A DNA stretch of 52,428 nucleotides from Corallococcus praedator. GTDB taxonomy: Bacteria > Myxococcota > Myxococcia > Myxococcales > Myxococcaceae. Under the pieces are notes generated by a model. That model was given only the letters and a program-made list of their open reading frames with translations. It searched no databases and was not told where the DNA came from. The position numbers and the translations under genes are program-made. Each line of letters opens with the position of its first letter. The stretch's first letter is position 1. Below, piece after piece: positions 27,805 through 37,035 of the stretch. The stretch spans positions 1-52,428 of the forward strand of contig NZ_RAWI01000020.1 of the NCBI RefSeq assembly GCF_003612125.1, written 5' to 3'.

Positions 27805-29210
27805 CCACCGCCTCCGACAGGGGCAGTCCCCAGGCAGGGACTTCGCTCGACGCGAAGGCGCTCGTCGAGCGTCAGCGCACGTACTTCGAGACCCGCGTCA
27901 CGCTCCCGCTGGAATGGCGGCGGGAGCAGTTGCGGGCGCTGGAGCGGGCGGCGCGTCAGCACGAGACCCAGATTCTCGATGCCCTCCGTGCGGACCTGTC
28001 CAAGAGCGCGGAGGAGGCCTACCTCACCGAGGTCGGGAGCATCTACGGGGAGCTCAAGAACGCGCTCAAGCACGTGAAGGCGTGGATGGAGCCCCGGCGG
28101 GGCTCCGCGCCCCTGGTCATCCAGCCGGCGCGGGCCTACCAGTACGCGGATCCGCTGGGCGTCACGCTCATCATCGCGCCCTGGAACTACCCCTACCAGT
28201 TGTCCATCGCACCGCTCATCGGGGCGCTCGCCGCGGGCTGCACCGCCGTGTTGAAGCCCAGTGAGCACGCCCCCGAGACCTCCCGCGTGCTCGCGCGGAT
28301 GCTGACCCAGGCGTTTCCGCCGGAAGTCGTATCGGTGGTGGAGGGGGCGGCGGAGGCGAGCCGCCTGCTCCTGGAGGAGCGCTGGGACCTCATCTTCTTC
28401 ACCGGTGGCACCGGCGTGGGACGCATCGTGGCCCAGGCCGCGGCGAAGCACCTCACGCCCACGGTGCTCGAGCTGGGAGGCAAGAGCCCCTGCATCATCG
28501 ACCGGAGCGCGGACCTGGAGGTCACCGCGCGCCGCATCGCCTGGGGCAAGTTCGTCAACGCCGGGCAGACCTGCATCGCGCCGGACTACGTGCTCATCCC
28601 CCCGGACCTCAAGGGCCGCTTCACCGACCTGGTGCAGAAGGCCGTCAAGAGCTTCTACGGCGCGGACGCCCGGGAGAGCAGCGACTACGGCCGCATCATC
28701 AATGCCCGGCACTTCGAGCGCGTCAGCGCGCTCGCGGCCGACGGGCAGGTCGCCTTTGGCGGCGAGCGCGACGCGGCCAGCCGCTTCTTCGCGCCCACCG
28801 TCATCACCGATGCCCCGCTGTCGAGCCCGCTGATGCAGGAGGAGATCTTCGGTCCCCTCCTCCCGCTCGTCGACTGCGCGAGCATCGACGAGGCCATCCG
28901 CTTCGTGCGCGCCCGTCCGAAGCCGCTCGCCCTCTACAGCTTCGCGAAGGACGCGGCGGTGAACGAGCGCGTCCTCGCGGAGACCTCCAGTGGCGGCGCG
29001 GTCGCCAATGACGTGTGCGTCCACTTCGCCGCGGAAGGATTGCCGTTTGGCGGCGTGGGGGACTCCGGAACCGGCGGCTACCACGGCCGGGCCAGCTTCG
29101 ACGCCTTCAGCCACAAGAAGAGCGTGGTGAAGCGGCCCTTCGCGCTCGACATGAAGCTGCGCTACCCGCCCTACGCCGGGAAGCTCGGCCTGTTCCAGCG
29201 CTTCCTGTAA
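27792..29210 (+). CDS. Aldehyde dehydrogenase, ALDH3/fatty-aldehyde type
   Basis: A 472-aa NAD(P)-dependent aldehyde dehydrogenase. IIAPWNYPYQLSIAPLIGAL, FFTGGTGVGRIVAQAAAKHL, catalytic Glu227 in VLELGGKSPCI and catalytic Cys261 in NAGQTCIAPDYVL are the ALDH3 (class 3, about 450-490 aa) pattern; the C-terminus (HKKSVVKRPF, LRYPPYAGKLG) is also typical. It oxidises long or medium aldehydes to acids. Being the last gene of a beta-oxidation operon and overlapping FadB, it most likely supplies the acid that the CoA ligase activates. A keto-aldehyde from isoprene cleavage is one candidate substrate. Confidence 0.9.
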   Translation: MPSVATASDRGSPQAGTSLDAKALVERQRTYFETRVTLPLEWRREQLRALERAARQHETQILDALRADLSKSAEEAYLTEVGSIYGELKNALKHVKAWMEPRRGSAPLVIQPARAYQYADPLGVTLIIAPWNYPYQLSIAPLIGALAAGCTAVLKPSEHAPETSRVLARMLTQAFPPEVVSVVEGAAEASRLLLEERWDLIFFTGGTGVGRIVAQAAAKHLTPTVLELGGKSPCIIDRSADLEVTARRIAWGKFVNAGQTCIAPDYVLIPPDLKGRFTDLVQKAVKSFYGADARESSDYGRIINARHFERVSALAADGQVAFGGERDAASRFFAPTVITDAPLSSPLMQEEIFGPLLPLVDCASIDEAIRFVRARPKPLALYSFAKDAAVNERVLAETSSGGAVANDVCVHFAAEGLPFGGVGDSGTGGYHGRASFDAFSHKKSVVKRPFALDMKLRYPPYAGKLGLFQRFL

Positions 29211-29219
29211 GACGAACGA

Positions 29220-29264
29220 GGCAGGTGGCGCCGGGTTCCATCCCCGGCGCCACCTGCCTTTTTT
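29220..29264 (+). terminator. Strong intrinsic terminator
   Basis: The 16-bp perfect stem GGCAGGTGGCGCCGGG / CCCGGCGCCACCTGCC has a 7-base loop and is followed by six T (29259-29264). It ends the rightward catabolic operon, 9 bp after the aldehyde dehydrogenase stop, just before the convergent dihaem gene. Confidence 0.95.
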
Positions 29265-29278
29265 GCGTCGCTGGGGGG

Positions 29279-31300
29279 CTACAGCGTCTTCATGTATTCG
29301 ATGACGGCCCAGCGCTCGCTGTCGGTGAGCGACTGGGTGAAGTCATGGCCCTCGTTGCCCAGTCCGTAGAGGTGCGAATTGAAGATCATTCGCGAACGGA
29401 TCTGCTTCTGGGTGATGGGCGGCGGCGACTGGTAGGCCAGTGAGTTGTAGTTGGCGACCAGGTTCGCGATGTTCGCGAAGAGGATGTCGGGCGTCGCCAT
29501 CTCCTGGCTGCACGGGATGAACGGGTCGCGGGCCGGGACATCGCCGCAGGCCAGCGCCGTCACCTTCCAGCCCAGTTTCGCGAAGTCATAGGCCGAGTAG
29601 CTCATGTCGTAGCCCGCGTTGCTGCCCAGCGCGTTGGCGGCGGTCTGCTTGCGCTTCCACACCTTGGGGCGGTCCGACGGCTTCAGCACGTCCCAGAGGG
29701 TGGGCACGCTGCCGTTGTGGAAGAACGGGGCGGAGGCCCAGGCGCCGTAGAGCGGGGGCGCGATGTAGCCAAACGGCTTGAGCCAGATGTTCGGCCCCAC
29801 GGGGGAGTACACCGGCCCCTGGCCGTTGTCGTAGGCGCTGCGCGGCACGCGGCGCAGCGCGCTCATGATGATGTCGTCGTAGTAGGGGCCGTGGTTGGGC
29901 GCCTGGTCGTTGTAGGCGAGGAAGGATGTGTTCCAGGCCCTGCGCTTGCGCTCGTCCGCCATCAACTCCTTGCGCGCCGGGTCCGTCCGGATGGTTTCAA
30001 TGGGCGTGACGACGCCCGCGACGCCCTTGAGGCGCGGGTCCGGCAGGTAGGCCGGGTTCGCCGCGTACCGGGGCGAGTAGACGCCGTGGCAGCTGGCACA
30101 GGAGCCGTTGCCCGCGGCCTTGGGGATGTTGGCATTGGCACCATTCGCCCAGAGGTCGCGCTCGTGGAAGAGCACCGCGCCCTGCTCCGCGAGCGCGGTG
30201 TTGATGGTCGTGGGATAGAGTGGCGGAGAGAGCGAGACGAAGAAGTTGTCATTGTCCTCGAACTCGGCGGTCAGCCCCCGCCGCTGCGCGGGCGACAGCC
30301 CCAGGTTCGCGACACCGAAGGCCATCTCCGAGCGGACGTTGTCCGACGTGAGGGCCCCGTCCCAGAACTGCCGCGTCTTGTAGGCGCGCTGCCACCAGTT
30401 GGGCGCGCGGGACATGCCGCCCGCGTGGGTCGGGAAGTATTCCAGCAGGCTGGGCGCCAGCGAGAGCGCGTCCATGTCGAAGAGCGCGGGCAGCAGGTCC
30501 ACGATGCCAATGGCGTCGCTCGAACCCCGGCCCACGCTCCAGGGCACGGGCGCGAGCTGGAGCACGTTGCCCACGCCCGTGGAGCGGAAGAGGTCGGATT
30601 GGATCAACCCGGAGTCGGAGGCGTCGCTGGAGCGGCCCCACGTGAAGCCGGCTTCCTGTTCCGTCCCCAGCCGCGAGTCATGGCACCCCGAGCAGCTGGA
30701 GCCGATGTTGCCCGTGTAGCGCCCGTTCGCGTCCTTCTCCTGCACGAGCCCCAGGGGCAACTGGCCGCTGCCGCCCTGCGTGAGGTTGGGGTTCTCCCAC
30801 GGCAGCGGGTAGGGATTGCGAAAGGGGGCCTTCGCGAGCCCGTAGCGATTGATGATCTGCTCGTCGAAGTCACTGGGGCGGATGAGGTATCCCCAGAGCA
30901 TGTACATGTTGTAGTAGGCCAGCGAATTGCTGAACGGCTGGAAGTAGCCCTTCGTCGAGATGTTCGAACGCCCCCGGGCGACGCTCGCGCGGAACTCGCC
31001 GCAGGTCTGTGGGTTCGGGGCCAGGTTCGACACGAACGGCGCGGGCGGCGTGTGCAGGTCCACCCAGAAGGCATTGAACTGCACCGCCGCCCCCGGCTTG
31101 TTGACGCCCGGCACCACCAGCGTGCGCGGGTCCACCGGCAGCGGCGTGGCGTCCGGCTTGCCATTGCAGGCCGCCGAAAACGGCGAGCGCAGGGCCGTCG
31201 TCTCCAGCAACGGCAGGGGGTCTGCGCTCGCCCCGGAAACCACCAGGGTGAGCATCAGGGAACTCGATAACGCCCACTCACGGCTCCATCTCAGTCTCAT
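29279..31300 (-). CDS. roxA: Dihaem c-type oxygenase, RoxA/RoxB (rubber oxygenase)-like
   Basis: A 673-aa exported dihaem cytochrome c protein. The Sec signal (MRLRWSREWALSSSLMLTLV, cleavage near SGASA) and two CxxCH sites, CSGCH at 203-207 and CASCH at 401-405, roughly 200 residues apart, plus the total length near 680, match RoxA/RoxB, secreted enzymes that cleave poly(cis-1,4-isoprene) to ODTD or longer oligoisoprenoids. RoxA homologues are known from Corallococcus, Myxococcus fulvus and Haliangium. ATG 31300 has GGAGG upstream and is preferred to ATG 31315. The alternative is another MauG/peroxidase-like dihaem protein, but those are much shorter. It converges on the beta-oxidation operon across a terminator. 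RoxA versus RoxB cannot be decided here. Confidence 0.72.
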   Translation of the reverse strand: MRLRWSREWALSSSLMLTLVVSGASADPLPLLETTALRSPFSAACNGKPDATPLPVDPRTLVVPGVNKPGAAVQFNAFWVDLHTPPAPFVSNLAPNPQTCGEFRASVARGRSNISTKGYFQPFSNSLAYYNMYMLWGYLIRPSDFDEQIINRYGLAKAPFRNPYPLPWENPNLTQGGSGQLPLGLVQEKDANGRYTGNIGSSCSGCHDSRLGTEQEAGFTWGRSSDASDSGLIQSDLFRSTGVGNVLQLAPVPWSVGRGSSDAIGIVDLLPALFDMDALSLAPSLLEYFPTHAGGMSRAPNWWQRAYKTRQFWDGALTSDNVRSEMAFGVANLGLSPAQRRGLTAEFEDNDNFFVSLSPPLYPTTINTALAEQGAVLFHERDLWANGANANIPKAAGNGSCASCHGVYSPRYAANPAYLPDPRLKGVAGVVTPIETIRTDPARKELMADERKRRAWNTSFLAYNDQAPNHGPYYDDIIMSALRRVPRSAYDNGQGPVYSPVGPNIWLKPFGYIAPPLYGAWASAPFFHNGSVPTLWDVLKPSDRPKVWKRKQTAANALGSNAGYDMSYSAYDFAKLGWKVTALACGDVPARDPFIPCSQEMATPDILFANIANLVANYNSLAYQSPPPITQKQIRSRMIFNSHLYGLGNEGHDFTQSLTDSERWAVIEYMKTL

Positions 31301-31332
31301 TGGCGAGGCCTCCATCGCTTATTGGCACAGTG

Positions 31333-31345
31333 ACAACAGCGTTGT
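31333..31345. promoter_or_regulatory. Small inverted repeat upstream of the dihaem gene
   Basis: ACAAC-AGC-GTTGT, a 5-bp perfect dyad, lies 33 bp upstream of the RoxA-like start at 31300. It could be an operator; chance occurrence is not excluded. Confidence 0.25.
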
Positions 31346-31516
31346 GTTTAGGCCCCGGGCTGAACCCTCACAATACGCAGTGCGTCACCGGGGCCCGGCG
31401 CGCGGCCGATTTTCTTGCGGAAGACAGGACCAGGATTTCGCCGTCCCTCCGTATCGAGCCTGGACGACCAACGTCGTCCCTGGCCGTGCGCGGCCCGAAC
31501 GAGGGGGAAGTCCTTC

Positions 31517-34500
31517 ATGCTGGAGTTTCGAGAAACGTCGTTGAGGGGAGAGGTGCGTCCAAACCAGACTCCCGTACGCGCGGGCAACTGGCGTCCACGC
31601 TGGCTTCAGGGTGTGGTGGCCGCGTTGGGACTGTGGGGATGCGGCGAGGCCGTTCCCCCGGACGCCAGCCCCACCGCAGCCCACGGCGCCGCCCGCGCCC
31701 AGGAGCAGGGCCTGGCGTGCTCCGCCGACGACATCGCCACCGGCGACTGGGCGTGCACCGGCAACTTCACCTACAGCCTGGAGTGCTACGCGCGGACGAC
31801 ATCCGCGGCATGTGGCCAGGACACCACCCCCAAGACGTGTACGTCCTATGGCACGTGCCAGCACGAGGACTTCGGCATCACGCGGGTGACGCACGAAGAG
31901 GTGATGCCCTTCGATGGGCGCCCGGGCGTCACGTGCGACAGCCTGGCGCAGAACCACTTGAGGATGTACGTGCCCCTCGCGCAGCGGGCGGGCATCACCT
32001 GGCTCTGGTACATCGGGAACATGCCAGGCGGTGAGGAGTCCGTGCGGGGCGGCACGACCGCCTCCCGGAAGGCCGCCGCGAGCGTGGGCCCGGAGGCCTG
32101 CTTCATCACCTTCTCCCACTATCCGGTCATCTCGACGGGCACGGGCCCCCAGTGCGGCACCGTGGAGACGGCGTGCACGGCGGCGTGCGTGAATCCCCAG
32201 ACGTGCCAGGTGAACGGCGCCTGGGTCACCGACGCGCAGCTGTGCGGAACGATGGTGGGCGCGTGCGGCCCCGGCAGCGGGGCGCCCCTCTACAACGCCT
32301 GCCGTGCCGCCAGCCACGGCACCGCGCCGGACGCCGACTGTGGCGCGGGCTTCGTGGACGGACAGGCCGCCGGAAGCTCCACGCTTTCGCAGGTCCAGGC
32401 CCAGGCCACGGCGCAATGGGCCGCCTCCGGGAGCCTGGGCGCGCCCGTCTATGATGCGCCCATCACCTGCTCGGAGTGCAGCAGCGCCTTCTCCCTGACC
32501 CGGCAGGAGGTGGACCGGCGCGTGTACGCGACGGTGGCCATGTACCAGAAGGCGCCCCGGCTGCACCTGCTGGCGGGCGCGGCGTACTTCCTCGCCCGCG
32601 ACAACCCGTCGCTGACGCAGGCCGAGCTGACGGCGGGCATCAACACCCTCTCCACCGCGCTCGACGCCTACCCGTTCGACCCCGCGAAGGACGGCAGCGG
32701 CCCGATGATGCGGGTGATGCTGCGCATGCTCGCCCGCGCCGAGCCGGCCATGTCCACCACGACGGCGCCCGGCCGGGCGCTGCGTGCCCACGCGCGCGCC
32801 CTGCTGGCCAGCATGCACAACGGCCTGGACCTGGAGCGCGGCCTCGCCAACGCCCACTCCCAGGTGGAGCGCTACGCGGAGGCCGAGGCCTTCACCCAGG
32901 AGACCTGGGGCAAGCTGTTCGACCTGGCGCAGGGCAACGCCGCGCTGGCGGCGGCCGTGAATGGCGGCGGCATCGGGGGCGCGATGGGCGTCCACACCAC
33001 CCAGCACGCCGCGCAGATGCTGGCCGTGCATCCCCTGGGGCCCCTCGCGGGCTTCATCCTCCCCCGCCTCGCGGCGGACGGGAGCCTGTCCACCACGCCC
33101 GAGGACGCACGGGCCTTCATGGTCACCGCGAGCACCCAGGGCCTGGATGCCGTGCAGCAATACTCCAACATGCTCCACGCCCTGAACACGGCGGAGCAGG
33201 CGTACCGGGCCGCCCTCGCGCTGAAGAAGCCCGCCACCGCGCTGACCCTGACCGGCGGCACCGGGGAGGAGGCCGTGATGGCGACGGCCACGGCGACGCC
33301 GGAGGAGACCGCGCTGAGGACGGCCATCGACGCGGCGAAGGCGCACGGCACGCAACTGAAGGATCAGCTCAACGGCGTGCGTGAAGGCGTCACGGGCGGA
33401 CTCGGGCTGGTCGCGGACCTCTTCCGGAGGGACGGCGCGGTGGACTTCGCCAACGACCTGGTGAAGTTCAGCAAGGCGTTGAACACCACCCTGGAGGCGG
33501 TGTCGAAGTACGCGGAGAGCTCCATCAAGATCGCGGAGAAGGTCAGCGGCATCCTCGACCTGGGCGCCAAGGGCTTCGAGATCGTCAGTGGCGCGGTGTT
33601 CACCGGACAGATCGTCAGCGCCGTCTTCCAGCTCTTCTCGCTGCTGCGTAAGCCGGAGGAGCCGCCCATCGAGCAGACCATCCTCCTGGAGGTCCGCAAG
33701 CTGCATCAACTGGTGGAACAGCTGCAGGGCCGGATGGTCAGCCGCTTCGACCGGGTGGACCGCAAGCTCAATGACATCCACCGCGACATGCACGACCGTT
33801 TCGCGCTGGTGGACTGGAACCTGGGCCGGGTGAACCAGAACGTGCAGGAGGTCCAGCAGTCGCTGCACTCGCTGCAGGCGGGGCTGAACCGCGTGGACCA
33901 GAGCATGTATGAATACTTCAACGACTCGAAGAACGACGCGTTCGAGCTGGCGGCCTGGTCCTACCTGGGCTGGAACTCACGCCACCCCACCCCCATGCGC
34001 TACGAAGAGGAGTTCGTTCCCGCGGAGAACCAGTTCTCCAAGTGGGGCGCGGTGGACGCGCGCTTCTCCACCATCCTCGCGGGCATCGACGGCCGGGGCG
34101 CCAACCCGGACGTCAGCCCCGCGGACGAGCTGTCCTCGCACCAGCTCACCTACAACATCAACTACCTGCGCGAGTTCCCCCTCCAACTGGGCCTGGGCAT
34201 GCTGCACGCCGAGCGCATCTCCAGCCCGAAGGACTGGATGGCCGGCTCGGAGGCCTATGCGCAGCTCTTCGAGGAGCAGCCACTGCTGGGCGGCGCCATG
34301 CTCACTACGCGCCACAACAACCTCATCACCGCGGGCACGCAGCTGGACACGGCGCTGCGCAACATTGGCAAGCCGCTGTTCGCCGGACTCCACGCGCGCT
34401 ACCAGGCAGACTGGAGCGTGCTGAAGACGCTCATCGAGAACGCGGAGAACACCTGGCGCAACGACCCCACCCGGGGAATGCACGGCATCGACCTGTGGGG

Positions 34501-35518
34501 CGCTCCGGAGCAGGAGCCGGCGACGCATGTGCTGAAGCAGGGGGACAAGGCCATCGTGCCGTGCGCGGGTGGCACGTGGGGCGACTACAACGGGGACGGG
34601 GCGCCGGATGAGCTGTTCGTGAATCCCGCCCGCTGGAACCATGACGTGCTGCGCCCGCTGCTCATCGCGGACAACATGAACGTGGACGGCGCCTCCATCG
34701 ACCTGTGCGGCGAGGGCAGCTGGCAGCTCTACTCCGAGGTCTTCACGGGCTTCGGCGGCTACTACGAGCGCAAGTACCGCCTGCAGTCCAACGTCTACGT
34801 CCGCTACACGTATTGGGACACCGCCACGAGCACGGTGAAGTCCGAACGGGTGTTCGGTCACGTCTTCACCGGTGGCCAGGACTTCGTCGTCCTGGTGCGC
34901 GGAGTGGACCGGCCCACGTACAACCCGAACGCGACGCAGAACCCCCACGAGGCGATGGTGAAGCGCTGGGGCTGGGTGCAGGGCAACGTCGCGTCGTCCG
35001 ACTACGTCATGGCCAACACGTTCCGCGCCACCCTGCGCACCCGGATGGTGGAGGTGCTCAAGGACCAGCAGCGTCAGTTCTACGGCTCCATCGCCACGCG
35101 GATGAACCAGGGCGGTGATGCCCTCCAGCTCCAGTCCAAGCGCATGACGGGCACGCGGCTCTTGTGGCAGGCCTACGTGGCGCTGGCGCTGCCGCTGTCG
35201 CTGGACCACGACGAGAACCTGCGCGGGCTGTTGTACGGCGAGGACGGGGTGATGTCCGGCCACGACACCCTCCAGGACGTGGAGGTGACGCCGGTGATGA
35301 ACGACGTGATGGACATGTACGCGCTGTTCAGCGCCGCCACCGCGCCGCCGACCCACAACATCCTGGCGGACCTGCACCCGGCGGTGACGTCGCGCGCCGA
35401 CCGGTTGAAGGCCACCATCGACGCCTCGCTGGATGCCCAGGCCACCGCCGGTGGCCCCGAGGCGAGCACCTGGGTGGAGCCCACCCTGCTGCGCCTGCGG
35501 CTCAGCGTTCCGCACTGA
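31517..35518 (+). CDS. Very large lipoprotein of unknown function (1333 aa)
   Basis: I do not recognise this family. ATG 31517 follows GAGGGGGAAG; the N-terminus has basic residues, a hydrophobic run and a lipobox (LQGVVAALGLWGC, Cys42), so a lipid anchor is likely. Residues about 60-310 are Cys-rich (DWACTGNFTYSLECYA, CGTVETACTAACVNPQTCQV). The middle is helical and Ala-rich; near 690-710 a hydrophobic stretch (SGAVFTGQIVSAVFQLFSLL) precedes a clear coiled coil at about 717-800 (VRKLHQLVEQLQGRMVSRFD, FALVDWNLGRVNQNVQEVQQ). DYNGDGAPDELF near 1022 resembles a Ca-binding loop. A hydrophobic helix next to long coiled coils is seen in alpha-helical pore-forming toxins, a speculative comparison. 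Confidence 0.8.
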   Translation: MLEFRETSLRGEVRPNQTPVRAGNWRPRWLQGVVAALGLWGCGEAVPPDASPTAAHGAARAQEQGLACSADDIATGDWACTGNFTYSLECYARTTSAACGQDTTPKTCTSYGTCQHEDFGITRVTHEEVMPFDGRPGVTCDSLAQNHLRMYVPLAQRAGITWLWYIGNMPGGEESVRGGTTASRKAAASVGPEACFITFSHYPVISTGTGPQCGTVETACTAACVNPQTCQVNGAWVTDAQLCGTMVGACGPGSGAPLYNACRAASHGTAPDADCGAGFVDGQAAGSSTLSQVQAQATAQWAASGSLGAPVYDAPITCSECSSAFSLTRQEVDRRVYATVAMYQKAPRLHLLAGAAYFLARDNPSLTQAELTAGINTLSTALDAYPFDPAKDGSGPMMRVMLRMLARAEPAMSTTTAPGRALRAHARALLASMHNGLDLERGLANAHSQVERYAEAEAFTQETWGKLFDLAQGNAALAAAVNGGGIGGAMGVHTTQHAAQMLAVHPLGPLAGFILPRLAADGSLSTTPEDARAFMVTASTQGLDAVQQYSNMLHALNTAEQAYRAALALKKPATALTLTGGTGEEAVMATATATPEETALRTAIDAAKAHGTQLKDQLNGVREGVTGGLGLVADLFRRDGAVDFANDLVKFSKALNTTLEAVSKYAESSIKIAEKVSGILDLGAKGFEIVSGAVFTGQIVSAVFQLFSLLRKPEEPPIEQTILLEVRKLHQLVEQLQGRMVSRFDRVDRKLNDIHRDMHDRFALVDWNLGRVNQNVQEVQQSLHSLQAGLNRVDQSMYEYFNDSKNDAFELAAWSYLGWNSRHPTPMRYEEEFVPAENQFSKWGAVDARFSTILAGIDGRGANPDVSPADELSSHQLTYNINYLREFPLQLGLGMLHAERISSPKDWMAGSEAYAQLFEEQPLLGGAMLTTRHNNLITAGTQLDTALRNIGKPLFAGLHARYQADWSVLKTLIENAENTWRNDPTRGMHGIDLWGAPEQEPATHVLKQGDKAIVPCAGGTWGDYNGDGAPDELFVNPARWNHDVLRPLLIADNMNVDGASIDLCGEGSWQLYSEVFTGFGGYYERKYRLQSNVYVRYTYWDTATSTVKSERVFGHVFTGGQDFVVLVRGVDRPTYNPNATQNPHEAMVKRWGWVQGNVASSDYVMANTFRATLRTRMVEVLKDQQRQFYGSIATRMNQGGDALQLQSKRMTGTRLLWQAYVALALPLSLDHDENLRGLLYGEDGVMSGHDTLQDVEVTPVMNDVMDMYALFSAATAPPTHNILADLHPAVTSRADRLKATIDASLDAQATAGGPEASTWVEPTLLRLRLSVPH

Positions 35519-35530
35519 GTGACGGCCCCT

Positions 35531-35560
35531 GGGCCGCGGGGGACAGCCTCCCCGCGGCCC
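35531..35560. terminator. Hairpin between convergent genes
   Basis: The 11-bp perfect stem GGGCCGCGGGG / CCCCGCGGCCC with an 8-base loop lies between the stops of the 1333-aa lipoprotein gene and the convergent lipoprotein gene. There is no T-run. Confidence 0.7.
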
Positions 35561-35567
35561 TCGGGCT

Positions 35568-36893
35568 TCAGCGGGGCGCGACGATGTAGCGCCCGAGCTT
35601 GGAGACAAACCCGCTGACGGTGTTCACCTCCGTGTCCACCACGGCCCCGGCGACCGCCTGGGCCGGTGCGTCCTCGGCCTTCCAGTACAGCGTGAGCGAG
35701 GACTCCGCGCCTCCCTCCGGAAGGAGCCTGGGGTCGTACGCCAGGGTCAGCCGCACCGGCTGCTTGAACACTCCAGACGCGGGCTCGAAGGCGTAGTTGT
35801 GCGCGAACATGAAGGGGTTCCACTGCGCCGGGACGACCATGCCGCTGCGCCAGGTCCCCGGCTCGACCTGAACCTCCTGCGTCAGCGCGCCGGCGGGAAG
35901 CTCCCACCGCACCCACCCCTCGTACATGCTCACGGTCCTCGCGGTGGGCGTGAACCGGAAGGCGTCCCCGCACTGGTTCGGCCTCAGCTCACCGCCCGCG
36001 ATGCACGCGGCCAGCGTGTCGCTGCCCGCAAGTCCATCCAGGATGCGCCGGTACTGGTACACCGACGTAGCGAGCGGCACGCCCGCGTGAAGCGCCACGG
36101 TGCCTCCGTCCGCCGACCACAGCGTGTCCACCTTCCGCAGTCCCTCCGCCAGCTGCGCGTAGTCCAGCCCGTTGCGCTGGCAGAGCTCCCAGGCGGTGGG
36201 GGCGAACTGCTGATTGATGTCATCGCAGAGACTGCTCGCCTGTCCGCCCACCCGGTACGAGATGGCCCGCACGAGCCACTCATGGGACAGCTCATGTCGA
36301 AGGAAGAGCACGATGTGCGAATACTCGTGCGCCACCAGCACCTGGTTCGCCCGCGCCAGGGCGTTCTCGACCGTCAAGGGCCGCGCTACCTCTGGCGGCT
36401 TCGCCCGTGAGGCCTCCAGCTCCCAGAGGCAGACATTCGAACCCGGTCCCGGTTCGAGCCCGGTCTGGTTCATGAATGAGCTGCCAGACACAGCCCCTTT
36501 CGGACCACAGAGGCTGTCGCCCGCCAGGTGGATGTCCACCGGCAGCATCCGCGGCGCGACGTCCACCCCCACCACCGCGATCAGGTCTTCCTTCACCGCC
36601 AGGACCCCCGCGTAGCGTGCGAAGACGTATGTCTCCTCGATGGGACAGGGCTCCTCGCAGACGATGCGGAAGGTGTCACCCTGCCGCTGGTAGGCGCGGT
36701 ACTCGCGCCCTCCGAGCATCACCTGCGTCCGGGGAATCGCGACGACTTCGGGTGGAGGCAGGCCCGCGTCCGGCCGGGAGGTGCCCGTATCGGAAGGGCC
36801 GCCCGGCCCCGGCTCCGGGTCGTCACCACAGGCGGACATGAACACCAGAAGAAGACCGAGCAGGGCGCACCGCGACGCTTGGGAAGAGGGCAT
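35568..36893 (-). CDS. Lipoprotein with tandem HExxH motifs, putative metalloprotein
   Basis: A 441-aa lipoprotein. The frame opens at 36947, but ATG 36893 has GGGAG and begins a signal (LLGLLLVFMSACGDD, lipobox MSAC, Cys22) followed by a Pro/Gly linker. Residues 189-204 carry two HExxH motifs 11 apart, HEYSH then HELSH, within a helix typical of zinc peptidases; which of them, if either, binds metal is unclear. Several Cys (FRIVCEEPCPIEE, SLCDDINQQ, CIAGGELRPNQCGDAF) may form disulphides. The C-terminal 130 residues are beta-rich (VRLTLAYDPRLLPEGG, SGFVSKLGRYIVAPR), like a ZU5-type module. No family match is claimed. Confidence 0.75.
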   Translation of the reverse strand: MPSSQASRCALLGLLLVFMSACGDDPEPGPGGPSDTGTSRPDAGLPPPEVVAIPRTQVMLGGREYRAYQRQGDTFRIVCEEPCPIEETYVFARYAGVLAVKEDLIAVVGVDVAPRMLPVDIHLAGDSLCGPKGAVSGSSFMNQTGLEPGPGSNVCLWELEASRAKPPEVARPLTVENALARANQVLVAHEYSHIVLFLRHELSHEWLVRAISYRVGGQASSLCDDINQQFAPTAWELCQRNGLDYAQLAEGLRKVDTLWSADGGTVALHAGVPLATSVYQYRRILDGLAGSDTLAACIAGGELRPNQCGDAFRFTPTARTVSMYEGWVRWELPAGALTQEVQVEPGTWRSGMVVPAQWNPFMFAHNYAFEPASGVFKQPVRLTLAYDPRLLPEGGAESSLTLYWKAEDAPAQAVAGAVVDTEVNTVSGFVSKLGRYIVAPR

Positions 36894-37035
36894 GGCGCTC
36901 CCGGTAGACCACGCCTCGCGATACCTCGCGTGCGTCCCATGTCGCATCCGTTGGCCACGGACTTCCCGGATTCAAATGGCCGAAGCGTGGGCATAGACTA
37001 GGAAAGCAGGACATCCCCCACCTCCAGGAACATCC

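Noticed and set aside
29279-31300. Reading the dihaem protein as a cytochrome c peroxidase/MauG
   Set aside because: Those proteins are about 300-450 aa with closer haem motifs; the length and about 200-residue spacing fit RoxA/RoxB better. Kept as the main alternative.
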